This document shows positions 16,381 to 23,206 of a stretch of 23,940 nucleotides of DNA, in pieces. A program made the translations under genes and the position numbers. Location of the stretch: positions 1 to 23,940 of the IMG/VR virus record IMGVR_UViG_3300009702_000086; one strand, 5' to 3'. Position 1 is the first letter of the stretch; every line of letters begins with the position of its first letter. Under the pieces are notes generated by a model. That model ran no database searches. It saw nothing but the letters and a program-made list of their open reading frames with translations, and was not told where the DNA came from. The DNA is from a virus.

Positions 16381-17271
16381 TTAGGATTCATCCGCAATAA
16401 TATCACCAACACGGAACTCTTCCATACGAACAGCACCATAAGTGTTAGAAACATATACTTGCGTTGAATTACGTTTATCTCGCCTAGGACCAATATCTAC
16501 ATTGATCTCTTCGCCAGATGCGAATAACATCCCCGACTTAATCCAGAAAGGACAACGTCGTTGATTAGCCGCGATTGTGGTAAGACGATTACTTTCAATG
16601 AATGTAAAACCCATGAAAGAATTTACCTCACCTTGAACAAGAGCTTTGATTGTATTGAAATCAGAACTCGTAACAGAAGTTGTTTGCAATAAATCCTGAA
16701 TTTGTTCAGGGGACATAGCAACATACCAGGGGTCATCTTTCTGTACCTCTCTAGTACGTAACAGGGTACGTGCTTTACGCAATTTTGCAATGGTCATACC
16801 ACTGTTTACTGCAGAGCCAGATTCAACATAATTGATAGCTACATGCATGTTAGCAGTATCAAAAGCTGCAGAACCTGTACCTGTTTTACCTGTCTGTGCT
16901 GTAGCATAAAAAGCTTCGATGATAATATCATCTTGCTTTCTCTGAGCTGCCCAGGCTGCATTAATAGCATACGGGCTGGTAGGATCGATAAGAGTACGAA
17001 TTCTATCTTTCTTATCAATTAGATCTGCCCAGTCGAAATCTCTCAATGAAAGACGTCGTCTGTCGTGTGGAGTGAAAACAAGAGGAGTATCTCCATGGCG
17101 AGAAGTATTCTCAACCATTTCAGTAGCTCCGATTCTCTCATAATAATCAAATTCAGCAGCTTGAATTGTATTCATAACTGCTTCTCTGAAAAGAGAACCT
17201 TTCTGTTGCAGCAAAAACGTAACATTATTACGATATTGCTGCACAAAAGCAGTAGTTATTTGGTCGGACAT
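16381..17271 (-). CDS. Major capsid protein (296 aa)
   Basis: The N-terminus (MSDQITTAFVQQYRNNVTFLLQQKGS) and the regions that follow (FYER-like YYERIGATEM, RHGDTPLVFTPHDRRRLSLRDFDWAD) match the phage major capsid family of the Phage_capsid_2 type (Pfam PF19821) seen in many podoviruses; the fold is of the HK97 kind. I prefer the ATG at 17271 because GGAGG is at the correct spacing upstream. A longer frame from 17310 (MFEIVLIHYGGPA) runs through that SD and is unlikely. Codons are visibly GC-richer than in the flanking scaffold and portal genes (26 of 60 bases in 16861-16920 against 16 of 60 in 17701-17760), consistent with a highly translated gene. It is followed within 17 bases by the decoration-type gene. 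Confidence 0.95.
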   Translation of the reverse strand: MSDQITTAFVQQYRNNVTFLLQQKGSLFREAVMNTIQAAEFDYYERIGATEMVENTSRHGDTPLVFTPHDRRRLSLRDFDWADLIDKKDRIRTLIDPTSPYAINAAWAAQRKQDDIIIEAFYATAQTGKTGTGSAAFDTANMHVAINYVESGSAVNSGMTIAKLRKARTLLRTREVQKDDPWYVAMSPEQIQDLLQTTSVTSSDFNTIKALVQGEVNSFMGFTFIESNRLTTIAANQRRCPFWIKSGMLFASGEEINVDIGPRRDKRNSTQVYVSNTYGAVRMEEFRVGDIIADES

Positions 17272-17397
17272 AGCTGGTCCTCCATAATGAATTAACACTA
17301 TTTCGAACAAGCTCCCCGCTACTCACGGACCCGCTCTTCCTTTTAACGTCCTAGGTAATGACGCCGGACCAGAAACTGGCTCCCCGAAGAACTACGA
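17272..17397 (-). promoter_or_regulatory. Structured leader region upstream of the capsid gene
   Basis: The 126-base gap is GC-rich for this genome. On the minus-strand RNA, CUGAAGAA (from 17408-17401) and UUCUUCGG (17391-17384) can form an 8-bp hairpin with one G-U pair, whose nine-base loop contains the scaffold UAG stop at 17400-17398. Next comes a bulged hairpin in GGAGCCAGUUUCUGGUCC, and then CGUC/GACG. Two GCTCCCCG octamers (17311-17318, 17379-17386) are repeated. The GGAGG of the capsid SD is at the end. I could not identify a sigma70 promoter here. The pattern suggests an mRNA-level element that isolates or boosts capsid expression. Confidence 0.55.
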
Positions 17398-18282
17398 CTA
17401 TTCTTCAGCCGTAGGATAAGCTTCTGAGAAAAGTTTTTGCATTTTCTCTGTAGCTTCCTTATGTAATATTGGATTAGAACTACTCATATAATTTTTCATA
17501 AACTGAGGATCTGATTCTAATCTAGTTATCTCTCCTTTAGCTTGCTCAGGGGTAAGGATAAAGTTAGAACCTCCTGGTTTTCCACCATTTAATCCTGAAT
17601 GTTCCACAGTATGTTTACCTACATTATAACAAAATTTAATCATCTCAGGATGATTAGTAAGACCAGTACTATTTAGCATTTCAATAAATTCTGGAGTTCC
17701 ATTATTTTTAACAAACTGACGAGCAATATCTATATTTTGATCATAAGCAGAACCAAATTCCTTTTTTATATTTTCATCCCAGTCCTGTAAAGTCTTTTCA
17801 TTTGTCTCAGACGATTTTTTAGAAGATGAACCCTGAAATTCCATAAAATCTTCATACATACCGCGAGCTTGATTTTGAGATAAACCTCTATTAAAAGATA
17901 TCTCTTTAAACCAAGATTCCATTTCTTCATCTCTAGTAACCCCTTCAGGGAGTTTAGGAGTTTCTCCTTCAAATAATATATATCCAGAACCTTTATCCCC
18001 ATCAGGGCGTCCTCCTGATTTATAATAAGAGTTCCAATCTTCGGGAGAAGCCCCTTCACCCGGAATTTCCATTCTAGAAGTTCCGATCATACGTTGAGCA
18101 TGATCATGACTATCAACCAATTTTTCTATAGTATCTATATCTTTTATAGTACTAAAAGACTTCTGTCGATCCGGAAGGTCATCTTTAAAGTTATTAAATT
18201 TTGTTTCTTCAGGTGGGGCTGTAACCCCTCCAGCATTACCTGCATCACCCTCATCAGGACCGAATAAAAGCGTCATTTTCAT
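17398..18282 (-). CDS. Scaffold (capsid assembly) protein, 294 aa
   Basis: It lies immediately before the capsid gene, as scaffolds do in T7-like phages. The protein is acidic, hydrophilic and probably mostly helical: a flexible Gly/Pro/Glu N-terminus, then EKLVDSHDHAQRMIG, KPEG-like and MESWFKE segments, and a helical C-terminus (HKEATEKMQKLFSEAYPTAEE). A Gly/Pro-rich link (GGKPGGSNF) precedes the C-terminal helix. These are typical features of a scaffold that is removed after assembly. The ATG at 18282 has GAGGAG seven bases upstream; the 5' end overlaps the Bbp19-like gene by 29 bases, which is the longest overlap in the operon. Function is inferred from position and composition. Confidence 0.85.
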   Translation of the reverse strand: MKMTLLFGPDEGDAGNAGGVTAPPEETKFNNFKDDLPDRQKSFSTIKDIDTIEKLVDSHDHAQRMIGTSRMEIPGEGASPEDWNSYYKSGGRPDGDKGSGYILFEGETPKLPEGVTRDEEMESWFKEISFNRGLSQNQARGMYEDFMEFQGSSSKKSSETNEKTLQDWDENIKKEFGSAYDQNIDIARQFVKNNGTPEFIEMLNSTGLTNHPEMIKFCYNVGKHTVEHSGLNGGKPGGSNFILTPEQAKGEITRLESDPQFMKNYMSSSNPILHKEATEKMQKLFSEAYPTAEE

Positions 18283-18529
18283 CTTGAATCTCCTCTAGTT
18301 TAGATTTAAGATCTCCAGTGTTCATTCTTAATTGTTTTATTATAGCTAATACTAATCGTCTCATTCCTTCTCTATGAGCCGTCTCATTAGGATCTCCCGG
18401 GGCATAGGAAGTTTGAGTCATATAAGCAGTATGCATTAAATGTTTAAGAACCCTTTGTCCATCAGGATTATTAAACACAACTTTATAAGATTCCTCTATT
18501 TTATAAAAAGGAGGTTTTAAATTAATCAT
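18254..18529 (-). CDS. Bbp19-like phage protein, 91 aa
   Basis: The segment NNPDGQRVLKHLMHTAY (residues 20-36) followed by YAPGDPNETAHREGMRRLVLAI (42-63) matches the small Bbp19-like family seen between portal and scaffold in several podoviruses, with its 'N-x-x-G-x-x-VL' and 'F/Y-x-PGDP-x-x-TA-x-x-G-x-R' blocks. The molecular role is not established. It is all-helical by appearance and lacks membrane segments. The ATG overlaps the portal stop by four bases (ATGA), and its end overlaps the scaffold start by 29 bases, so the three are probably co-translated. Confidence 0.85.
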   Translation of the reverse strand: MINLKPPFYKIEESYKVVFNNPDGQRVLKHLMHTAYMTQTSYAPGDPNETAHREGMRRLVLAIIKQLRMNTGDLKSKLEEIQDENDAFIRS

Positions 18530-20154
18530 TGATTAAGTAAATTTTGAGCTTTAGCTGCATTAACACCAGTTTGACTAGCCAAATTTGCTTGATCATTTAT
18601 TTGAGCTAATTGCTGTTGTTTATTTCTAGATTCTCTAATTTGCTGAACTTCTTCATCAGAAAAAAGTATTTTTTCAGGAGCATCAAGAAGATCATGACTC
18701 CATTTAACATATTCATCTGTATTAAAACGATCTCCGGTTTCTGGTTTAATATCAAGTAATGGAATAAATGTTTCCATCCAACGAGTAACATTATTAATTT
18801 GACTTGATTTTTGAGCTCTTTGAACAGGAGAAATATATTTAATTCTTATAGGAACATCTAAACCAGTAGGAGGAGATTCAATATTACCTCTTCTTAATTG
18901 TATATTATAAGTTCTCTGTATTAAAGGAGTAAGGTATTCTAATTGAAGTCTTCCAGTCATTGGAGAAATGTTTCTCATTTTATCTTCTTGCTGTATTAAA
19001 ACCTCCGCCCTTGTTTTCTCAACTTTAGAAGGAGTCATCCTTGTAAGATCTACAAAAAAGGTACGAAGGATTTGTTCAATTCTATTTTGTATAAAATCCA
19101 ATCCTATATCTGCTCTAGCTTCAACAGGAAGTTTTTCTATTCTATCCTGACTCCCGGCTCTATAAAAATTGACACCCCATTGGCTAAATCTTAAAGGACC
19201 TAAAAATCCTTCATCTGGAACTTGTAATGGAGGAGCTACTTGAAGTTGAGCTGCTTTTATAGTAGTTTTCATTACTTCATTGATCATCATAATATCAGGT
19301 AGAGCATTCATAGCAGGAGAACGACCATACCATTCTTCTGGAGAACGTTTCCATCTAGGAACTACATAAGGAAATTCATCGAATCCACTTTCCTCTAATA
19401 TACGATTTTCTTCTTGTTCAAATAGAACAAAAATAGATGACCAGGGTTTATTTATGGCCAATGGGGACTCTTGTAGGAATCTATCATTAGGTTCTGTAAA
19501 ATGGAAAATTTCAAATTCTTTATAAGGATCTTTTTCAATATTTTTAATAAATTGAGGAGATAACTTTTCTTTATAGTTATTTATAAGATGACGCCCTGTC
19601 ATATTAAAACGTCTATATAAAGTATCTACTCTACCTCTATCATTTTCTGCAATCCAACAATTATTTAAACTAAAGGTTCTATATTTTAAAACATCTCCTG
19701 GAGGATCTTCTATAAGCATTGGGGATGTTCCAAAAGCACCAAGATCCATAAATAATTCATGATTTTGAGAATTAAAATCTGATCTAGGAGCGTTGAAAAC
19801 ACCATCATATAAAACATTAGTAGTATCCTCTAAATGCTGTCTCATCCTACGAGACTTCATATCATTAGGATCTAATGTCTCTAAACTAAACCATCTCTCT
19901 GTAGGAGAAGTTAAAAAACTAATTAATCCAGATGCAAATTGTTCATTAGCCCATGGAGCTGTTCCATCGTAAACTAATCTAGTTGTTATTCGACCTTTGC
20001 GTGTTATAGAGGAAAAATCTCCTCTATCAGGAGCTACATAATTTACAATATTTTGCCAATTCTGTTCCCATGGCATTCTTCTTGCTTGAAGAGATTTTAA
20101 TTTACTTCTGAGTATTTTTACTCTATTTTGTTCTTCTATAGGAACGTCTATCAT
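18526..20154 (-). CDS. Portal (head-tail connector, T7 gp8 type), 542 aa
   Basis: The N-terminal region (RRMPWEQNWQNIVNYVAPDRGDFSS at about 26-50), FYDGT-like RLVYDGTAPWANEQFASGLISFLTSP and the later RSPAMNALPDIMMINEVMK correspond to the head-tail connector family (Pfam PF12236) that forms the dodecameric portal of T7-like phages. The length (542) matches T7 gp8 (536). The C-terminus is Gln/Asn-rich, as in other members. The protein gates DNA entry and links head to tail. The ATG has no good SD and starts right after the stop of the upstream 90-aa gene (TAAATG), so coupling is likely. The downstream Bbp19-like gene overlaps by four bases. Confidence 0.95.
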   Translation of the reverse strand: MIDVPIEEQNRVKILRSKLKSLQARRMPWEQNWQNIVNYVAPDRGDFSSITRKGRITTRLVYDGTAPWANEQFASGLISFLTSPTERWFSLETLDPNDMKSRRMRQHLEDTTNVLYDGVFNAPRSDFNSQNHELFMDLGAFGTSPMLIEDPPGDVLKYRTFSLNNCWIAENDRGRVDTLYRRFNMTGRHLINNYKEKLSPQFIKNIEKDPYKEFEIFHFTEPNDRFLQESPLAINKPWSSIFVLFEQEENRILEESGFDEFPYVVPRWKRSPEEWYGRSPAMNALPDIMMINEVMKTTIKAAQLQVAPPLQVPDEGFLGPLRFSQWGVNFYRAGSQDRIEKLPVEARADIGLDFIQNRIEQILRTFFVDLTRMTPSKVEKTRAEVLIQQEDKMRNISPMTGRLQLEYLTPLIQRTYNIQLRRGNIESPPTGLDVPIRIKYISPVQRAQKSSQINNVTRWMETFIPLLDIKPETGDRFNTDEYVKWSHDLLDAPEKILFSDEEVQQIRESRNKQQQLAQINDQANLASQTGVNAAKAQNLLNQ

Positions 20155-20427
20155 TTAAGCCCCGAGAGTTAATTTGGGTCTATTTATCTGAGTATCCGAA
20201 GTAAGAACCTGTTTCTTTCGTGTAGATTCTCTACCAGCTCGTTTTCTATTAGCTTCATCTTGTTTCTTAATAGCATCTGCATTATTAGCAGCTTGATCTA
20301 TAGTAGGAACAGAAGGTCGAGGAGGAGTTTTAGGTCCTCCACTAGTTAAACCTTTAATAGTAGAAGCTGTGGAAGCAGCTGCTGAAAGACCTGTAAATAT
20401 AGCAGCAAATGATACAGGATCTGCCAT
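20155..20427 (-). CDS. Small hypothetical protein between terminase and portal, 90 aa
   Basis: The N-terminal third is small-residue-rich and mildly hydrophobic (FAAIFTGLSAAASTASTIKG at about 7-26), and the rest is polar and basic (RKRAGRESTRKKQVLTSDTQ). A small protein of this composition, with a weakly hydrophobic N-terminal part and a Pro-rich link, is common beside portal genes in podoviruses, but its role is unknown. The ATG at 20427 has AGGTGA six bases upstream, close to the TerL stop. The stop directly precedes the portal start. Confidence 0.8.
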   Translation of the reverse strand: MADPVSFAAIFTGLSAAASTASTIKGLTSGGPKTPPRPSVPTIDQAANNADAIKKQDEANRKRAGRESTRKKQVLTSDTQINRPKLTLGA

Positions 20428-20435
20428 TATTTCAC

Positions 20436-21770
20436 CTAATAATAAGTGTTAAAAGGATCATCATCTATAATAACTTTATGTTGTTCTGGAAGATGCATTC
20501 TTCTGCGTTTTCCAAATCTACGTAAAGCTAATGACATTAAACGAATTGCATCTGCATAATCAGATGTCCAGTCATGATACGGTTTATCTGTAAAACATTT
20601 TTTCTTTTCATCCCAAGTTTTCTTATATTGTTGCATAGCATCTATTAAACGACGACATTCTTTCATATCATCATTCCAATAAATGCGGGACATCACTGCT
20701 CTTGCAGCTTCAATCCCATCTTCAATTGTAGTTTTAGGTACAATCTTAAAATGAATACCAAGAGTTCTAGCTATTTCTAAACGACTCTTTCCATCATTAA
20801 GGGATCTAACGTTTATATCATGAGGGGCGAAATGATCGTCATAACAATATTCCGCTCTATGATCCTCTCTAAGAACTTTAGCATAGTGAGGAATACCCCG
20901 ATCTGTATTTGCATAACAATCGATTATTCTTATTTCATCATTATTTAATTGAAAAAAGATAATTACTACTTGATCACCAATACCTAAATCCCATGCAGTA
21001 TGTACGTCTAATAAAGGATCAAAAGGTACAGGTCTAATTCTTCCAGAAGCAAGAGCATGGTTCATATATTCTCCGTAATATGAACCAACCAAAGATGCAT
21101 CAAAAGAGCAATAGAACTCTTGCTTTATCATTGCCTCTGGCATCCCCGCTTTTCTCTCTTCTTCTACATCTTCCTCTGTTACAACTTTTGTCTTATCGAT
21201 ATCAAGGGTTTCGGATAACCACCTTTCATTCTTTTTGGCCATCTGAATCATCTGGTATCCATGGTTTCTCCCACGAGGAGTATAGATAAATACCGCCCAA
21301 CCTTTATTCTCTACTAATATAGGTCTGATGTAATCCCAAGCTCTAGGATCTTGTAGAGCGTACTCACTAAAAATAACACCAATAGGATTAGCACCAACCA
21401 GTCGATCCGGATTATCCGACCCCACAACTTGATAGACGCTACCGTTTTTGAACGAAACCCGCATATCAGTGTTATTACGGCCAGCAACAAGATCAGGATG
21501 AAAATGATCAAGAAATTTCCTACCGTCACGAGTCATTCCCTCCCATGCTATCTTTCTCCCTTGGTTATATGTAGGAAATAAATGCCAATAAAGACCAACT
21601 CTTAAGGGAATAGATCGTGATATCCAGTTGATCATTGTTAGATCTTTTCCAGCACGTCGATGCCATACGCAAGCGGCTCTTAATCCTCCTTGTTCTAGAT
21701 ACTTCCATAAGGTTAATTGATAGGGTCGAGGGGTCCACTTATATGGAAGTTTTATTTTTTGTTTAGCCAT
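20436..21770 (-). CDS. terL: Terminase large subunit (DNA packaging ATPase and nuclease), 444 aa
   Basis: The protein has both terminase domains. The N-terminal ATPase shows a deviant Walker A, WHRRAGKDLT (residues 36-45, K42), Walker B with catalytic acid in GVIFSE (131-136), and a coupling-type motif YTPRG (163-167). The C-terminal nuclease shows AWDLGIGD (259-266, D261) and HDWTSDYADAIR (399-410) with acids expected for metal binding. It pumps DNA through the portal and cuts concatemers. The start (MAKQKIKLPYKWTPRPYQLTLW) is typical of the family and is fixed by the 'W-PR-YQ' motif. There is no SD; instead a hairpin ends three bases before the ATG. The gene order terS-terL-portal differs from T7, where terminase is at the other end of the late region. 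Confidence 0.97.
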   Translation of the reverse strand: MAKQKIKLPYKWTPRPYQLTLWKYLEQGGLRAACVWHRRAGKDLTMINWISRSIPLRVGLYWHLFPTYNQGRKIAWEGMTRDGRKFLDHFHPDLVAGRNNTDMRVSFKNGSVYQVVGSDNPDRLVGANPIGVIFSEYALQDPRAWDYIRPILVENKGWAVFIYTPRGRNHGYQMIQMAKKNERWLSETLDIDKTKVVTEEDVEEERKAGMPEAMIKQEFYCSFDASLVGSYYGEYMNHALASGRIRPVPFDPLLDVHTAWDLGIGDQVVIIFFQLNNDEIRIIDCYANTDRGIPHYAKVLREDHRAEYCYDDHFAPHDINVRSLNDGKSRLEIARTLGIHFKIVPKTTIEDGIEAARAVMSRIYWNDDMKECRRLIDAMQQYKKTWDEKKKCFTDKPYHDWTSDYADAIRLMSLALRRFGKRRRMHLPEQHKVIIDDDPFNTYY

Positions 21771-21773
21771 TAT

Positions 21774-21840
21774 GCAGAAATTTTAATTTCGCAAGTAATT
21801 AGAATAATTTAGATACCTTACCGAAATTCGGGGAATTTCG
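21774..21840 (-). promoter_or_regulatory. Two related hairpins in the terS-terL gap
   Basis: A perfect 8-bp stem, CGAAATTC (21822-21829) and GAATTTCG (21833-21840) with a three-base loop, lies just after the terS stop. A second hairpin of 8 bp with one bulged base, made from GCAGAAATT and AATTTCGC, lies at 21774-21792 and ends three bases before the TerL ATG, which lacks an SD. Both share a GAAATT/AATTTC core. Neither is followed by a convincing T-run on the minus strand. They could modulate translation or mark a terminase recognition site. Confidence 0.6.
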
Positions 21841-21844
21841 TCAA

Positions 21845-22117
21845 CTAATTAACAAGGGCTTTTTCCTTTGGTGGTTTCTCTTTACTGAACTGAACGATCT
21901 CTACTCCCATATCTGTAGCGGCATCTGATTTTGCTGGTTCGATCGATTTTAACTTAGGAGCTGCATAACAAGCCAATTCTTTGTGAATTGCTATTTTATT
22001 ACCGGGAGTTATATCTTGATCGCGTGAGAGAAGGATCAGTTCTCGGATAGGATCATAATCCAATTCCCTCATTAACTTAAGAACTTTGAGATTTTTTACC
22101 GTAACTTTATTTGTCAT
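21845..22117 (-). CDS. terS: Terminase small subunit (DNA-recognition), about 90 aa
   Basis: The central part DPIRELILLSRDQDITPGNK followed by KELACYAAPKLKSIEP is the characteristic pattern of small terminases of this kind ('DP..ELI....K...ELA.Y..PKLKSIE'), which select the phage DNA for packaging and bring TerL to it. It lies directly upstream of TerL, as usual. I place the start at the ATG at 22117 (MTNKVTVKNL); the frame can be extended 12 codons to an ATG at 22153 (MYIINELYYNNI), but this extension is AT-rich and unlike protein, and it overlaps the promoter-like sequence. Neither start has an SD. A -10 hexamer six bases ahead of 22117 suggests a leaderless message. Confidence 0.82.
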   Translation of the reverse strand: MTNKVTVKNLKVLKLMRELDYDPIRELILLSRDQDITPGNKIAIHKELACYAAPKLKSIEPAKSDAATDMGVEIVQFSKEKPPKEKALVN

Positions 22118-22123
22118 AATATT

Positions 22124-22152
22124 ATTATAGTATAGTTCATTAATAATGTACA
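22124..22152 (-). promoter_or_regulatory. Candidate sigma70-type late promoter ahead of terS
   Basis: On the minus strand, TGTACA (22152-22147; four of six positions match TTGACA) is separated by exactly 17 bases from TATAAT (22129-22124). The -10 ends six bases before the terS ATG at 22117, so transcription would begin at or within a base or two of the start codon. This would drive the whole structural operon. No experimental support; AT-richness lowers specificity. Confidence 0.5.
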
Positions 22153-22168
22153 TATTTATTTTTATAGG

Positions 22169-22235
22169 GCTATGTGCTGTATATCGAGATCTATCCGATA
22201 TACGGTACTGCTATTTATCACTGCTATGTGCTATA
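22169..22235. promoter_or_regulatory. Divergent control region with inverted and direct repeats
   Basis: This gene-free stretch separates minus-strand terS from the plus-strand early genes. It has a perfect 8-bp inverted repeat, GTATATCG (22179-22186) and CGATATAC (22196-22203), with a nine-base centre, and two 13-base direct repeats GCTATGTGCTGTA (22169-22181) and GCTATGTGCTATA (22223-22235) differing at one base. The repeats straddle the inverted repeat, as operator sites might. No confident plus-strand sigma70 promoter was found in 22154-22382. Confidence 0.5.
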
Positions 22236-22310
22236 GGATTACGTTTACTGTATATATGATAGAGGTTCATGGGTAGAAGGCGGGGGTTGTATGAGGAAAA
22301 GAGAAAACGT

Positions 22311-22334
22311 AAAAAGGCCCCCCAGGGCCCCTTT
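22311..22334 (-). terminator. Terminator-like hairpin (minus strand) in the early leader
   Basis: On the minus strand a GGCCC/GGGCC stem with a four-base loop (22316-22329) is followed immediately by TTTTT (22315-22311). It could stop transcripts coming from the right. On the plus strand the same bases form a stem in the leader before the 28-aa gene, with a second hairpin GAAACGA (22340-22346) and TCGTTTC (22355-22361) next to it. Confidence 0.4.
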
Positions 22335-22382
22335 AACGGGAAACGACTGGGATTTCGTTTCTCAAAGTTAGTGAGGTGTACT

Positions 22383-22469
22383 ATGGTAGATAAGTTTCTT
22401 GAAGTGGTAGGTTGTTTCTTAGTATTCGTTATCATAAGTGTGGTAACGATCTTATTAATGTGTCTATAA
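22383..22469 (+). CDS. Single-pass membrane microprotein, 28 aa
   Basis: A 28-residue frame begins MVDKFLEVVGCFL and is almost wholly hydrophobic after residue 5, ending in LLMCL. It is long enough for one transmembrane helix. An SD (GAGGTG) is positioned six bases from the ATG at 22383. A longer frame from 22269 would add a very basic stretch encoded by the leader hairpins and has a poorly spaced SD, so I do not favour it. It may belong to a small early operon with the 56-aa and 166-aa genes. Function unknown: tiny membrane proteins of phages can be host-inhibiting or exclusion factors, but nothing here shows it. Confidence 0.55.
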   Translation: MVDKFLEVVGCFLVFVIISVVTILLMCL

Positions 22470-22485
22470 TCTTAGGAGTAAGATC

Positions 22486-22656
22486 ATGACTACCAAAGAG
22501 AGATTAAAAGAGTTAAAGGTTAATCAGAGTTGGCATGTGCCAATGAGTATGAAGGAAGCACTGAGATATGCACGAAGGTGCTTATCACAGACTGGATTAT
22601 GGTGGGAGATTAACACCATAAATACTAATGAGTTAAGAATAAGGAGGGTCAAGTGA
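22486..22656 (+). CDS. Small basic early protein, 56 aa
   Basis: A short frame with a clear SD (TTAGGAGTAAGATC ahead of the ATG at 22486), located 16 bases after the microprotein stop. The protein starts MTTKERLKELKVNQSWHVP, continues with a helix SMKEALRYARRCL, and ends in a strand and the basic tail RIRRVK. The general plan, VP...S.R.A....G...R.....L.IRRV, resembles a family of small phage proteins of unknown function that end in a 'R-x-W/R-R-V' motif. The stop overlaps the next start as TGATG, so it is co-translated with the following 166-aa gene. Function is unknown. Confidence 0.72.
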   Translation: MTTKERLKELKVNQSWHVPMSMKEALRYARRCLSQTGLWWEINTINTNELRIRRVK

Positions 22657-23156
22657 TGAAAAAGATCATGAGTAATGAAGATAGTAAGAAGCTGGAAACC
22701 GTTAACAACAATGTTAACGGTAATTTAAATGGGAGTAAGACCATGACTAATGCAGAGATGATGAAGATGATTGAAGACCTCTCTAACAAGGTAGCAGAGT
22801 TAGAGAAGAAGAAGAGTACTGGTAAACAGTCTACTGATGCTCAGACCTTCACTATATCAGGTAAGGTGAAGTTGAGTGATGTAGATGATATAATCATCGA
22901 TGTAGGGGATAAGAAGAAGTTCTTAGCACCACAGGCCAAGCATAGCTTAAGAGCTATCATAAAGTTAAGAGATGCTGCCAGTGGCACCATGACCTTTACT
23001 AGAAAGGAATGGGCTGAGGCTACTGAAGCTGAAGTCGATGATTGGTCTAACAAGTACAGACAGACTGGTGATAGAATAAACCAGTGGTATCACCATCAGA
23101 ATAACGATTATGTCTTCGAAGAGATGACAGTAAATGGCGAACCGTTATTCTCGTAA
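22656..23156 (+). CDS. Early-region protein with coiled-coil N-terminus, 166 aa
   Basis: The N-terminal 70 residues are polar and Asn/Lys-rich, with a short coiled coil (MKMIEDLSNKVAELEKKK). Residues about 75-166 form a compact mixed domain (FTISGKVKLSDVDDIIIDVG, then FTRKEWAEATEAEVDDWSNK and a C-terminal YVFEEMTVNGEPLF). I do not recognise the family. The ATG at 22656 has AGGAGG eight bases upstream and overlaps the previous stop. A second in-frame ATG at 22743 has its own GGGAG, so an N-terminally shortened form is possible; a perfect 9-bp palindromic hairpin (ACCGTTAAC at 22698-22706 with GTTAACGGT at 22713-22721) lies between. The gene is followed by an intrinsic terminator nine bases later. 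It is the largest gene of this early cluster. Confidence 0.85.
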   Translation: MKKIMSNEDSKKLETVNNNVNGNLNGSKTMTNAEMMKMIEDLSNKVAELEKKKSTGKQSTDAQTFTISGKVKLSDVDDIIIDVGDKKKFLAPQAKHSLRAIIKLRDAASGTMTFTRKEWAEATEAEVDDWSNKYRQTGDRINQWYHHQNNDYVFEEMTVNGEPLFS

Positions 23157-23164
23157 CATTAACC

Positions 23165-23191
23165 GGAGGGGCTTCGGCCCCTCCATCTTTT
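23165..23191 (+). terminator. Intrinsic terminator with UUCG tetraloop
   Basis: An 8-bp GC-rich stem, GGAGGGGC (23165-23172) and GCCCCTCC (23177-23184), closed by the very stable TTCG loop, is followed by ATCTTTT. It lies nine bases after the stop of the 166-aa gene and should end its transcript. Any read-through would serve the 27-aa frame, which has its own strong SD. Confidence 0.92.
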
Positions 23192-23206
23192 AAAGGAGGT
23201 GAGATC

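Noticed and set aside
22269-22382. Upstream extension of the 28-aa frame to a 66-aa protein with a basic N-terminus
   Set aside because: The SD is only three bases from the ATG, the extra residues are encoded across the leader hairpins, and a better SD serves the inner ATG at 22383.
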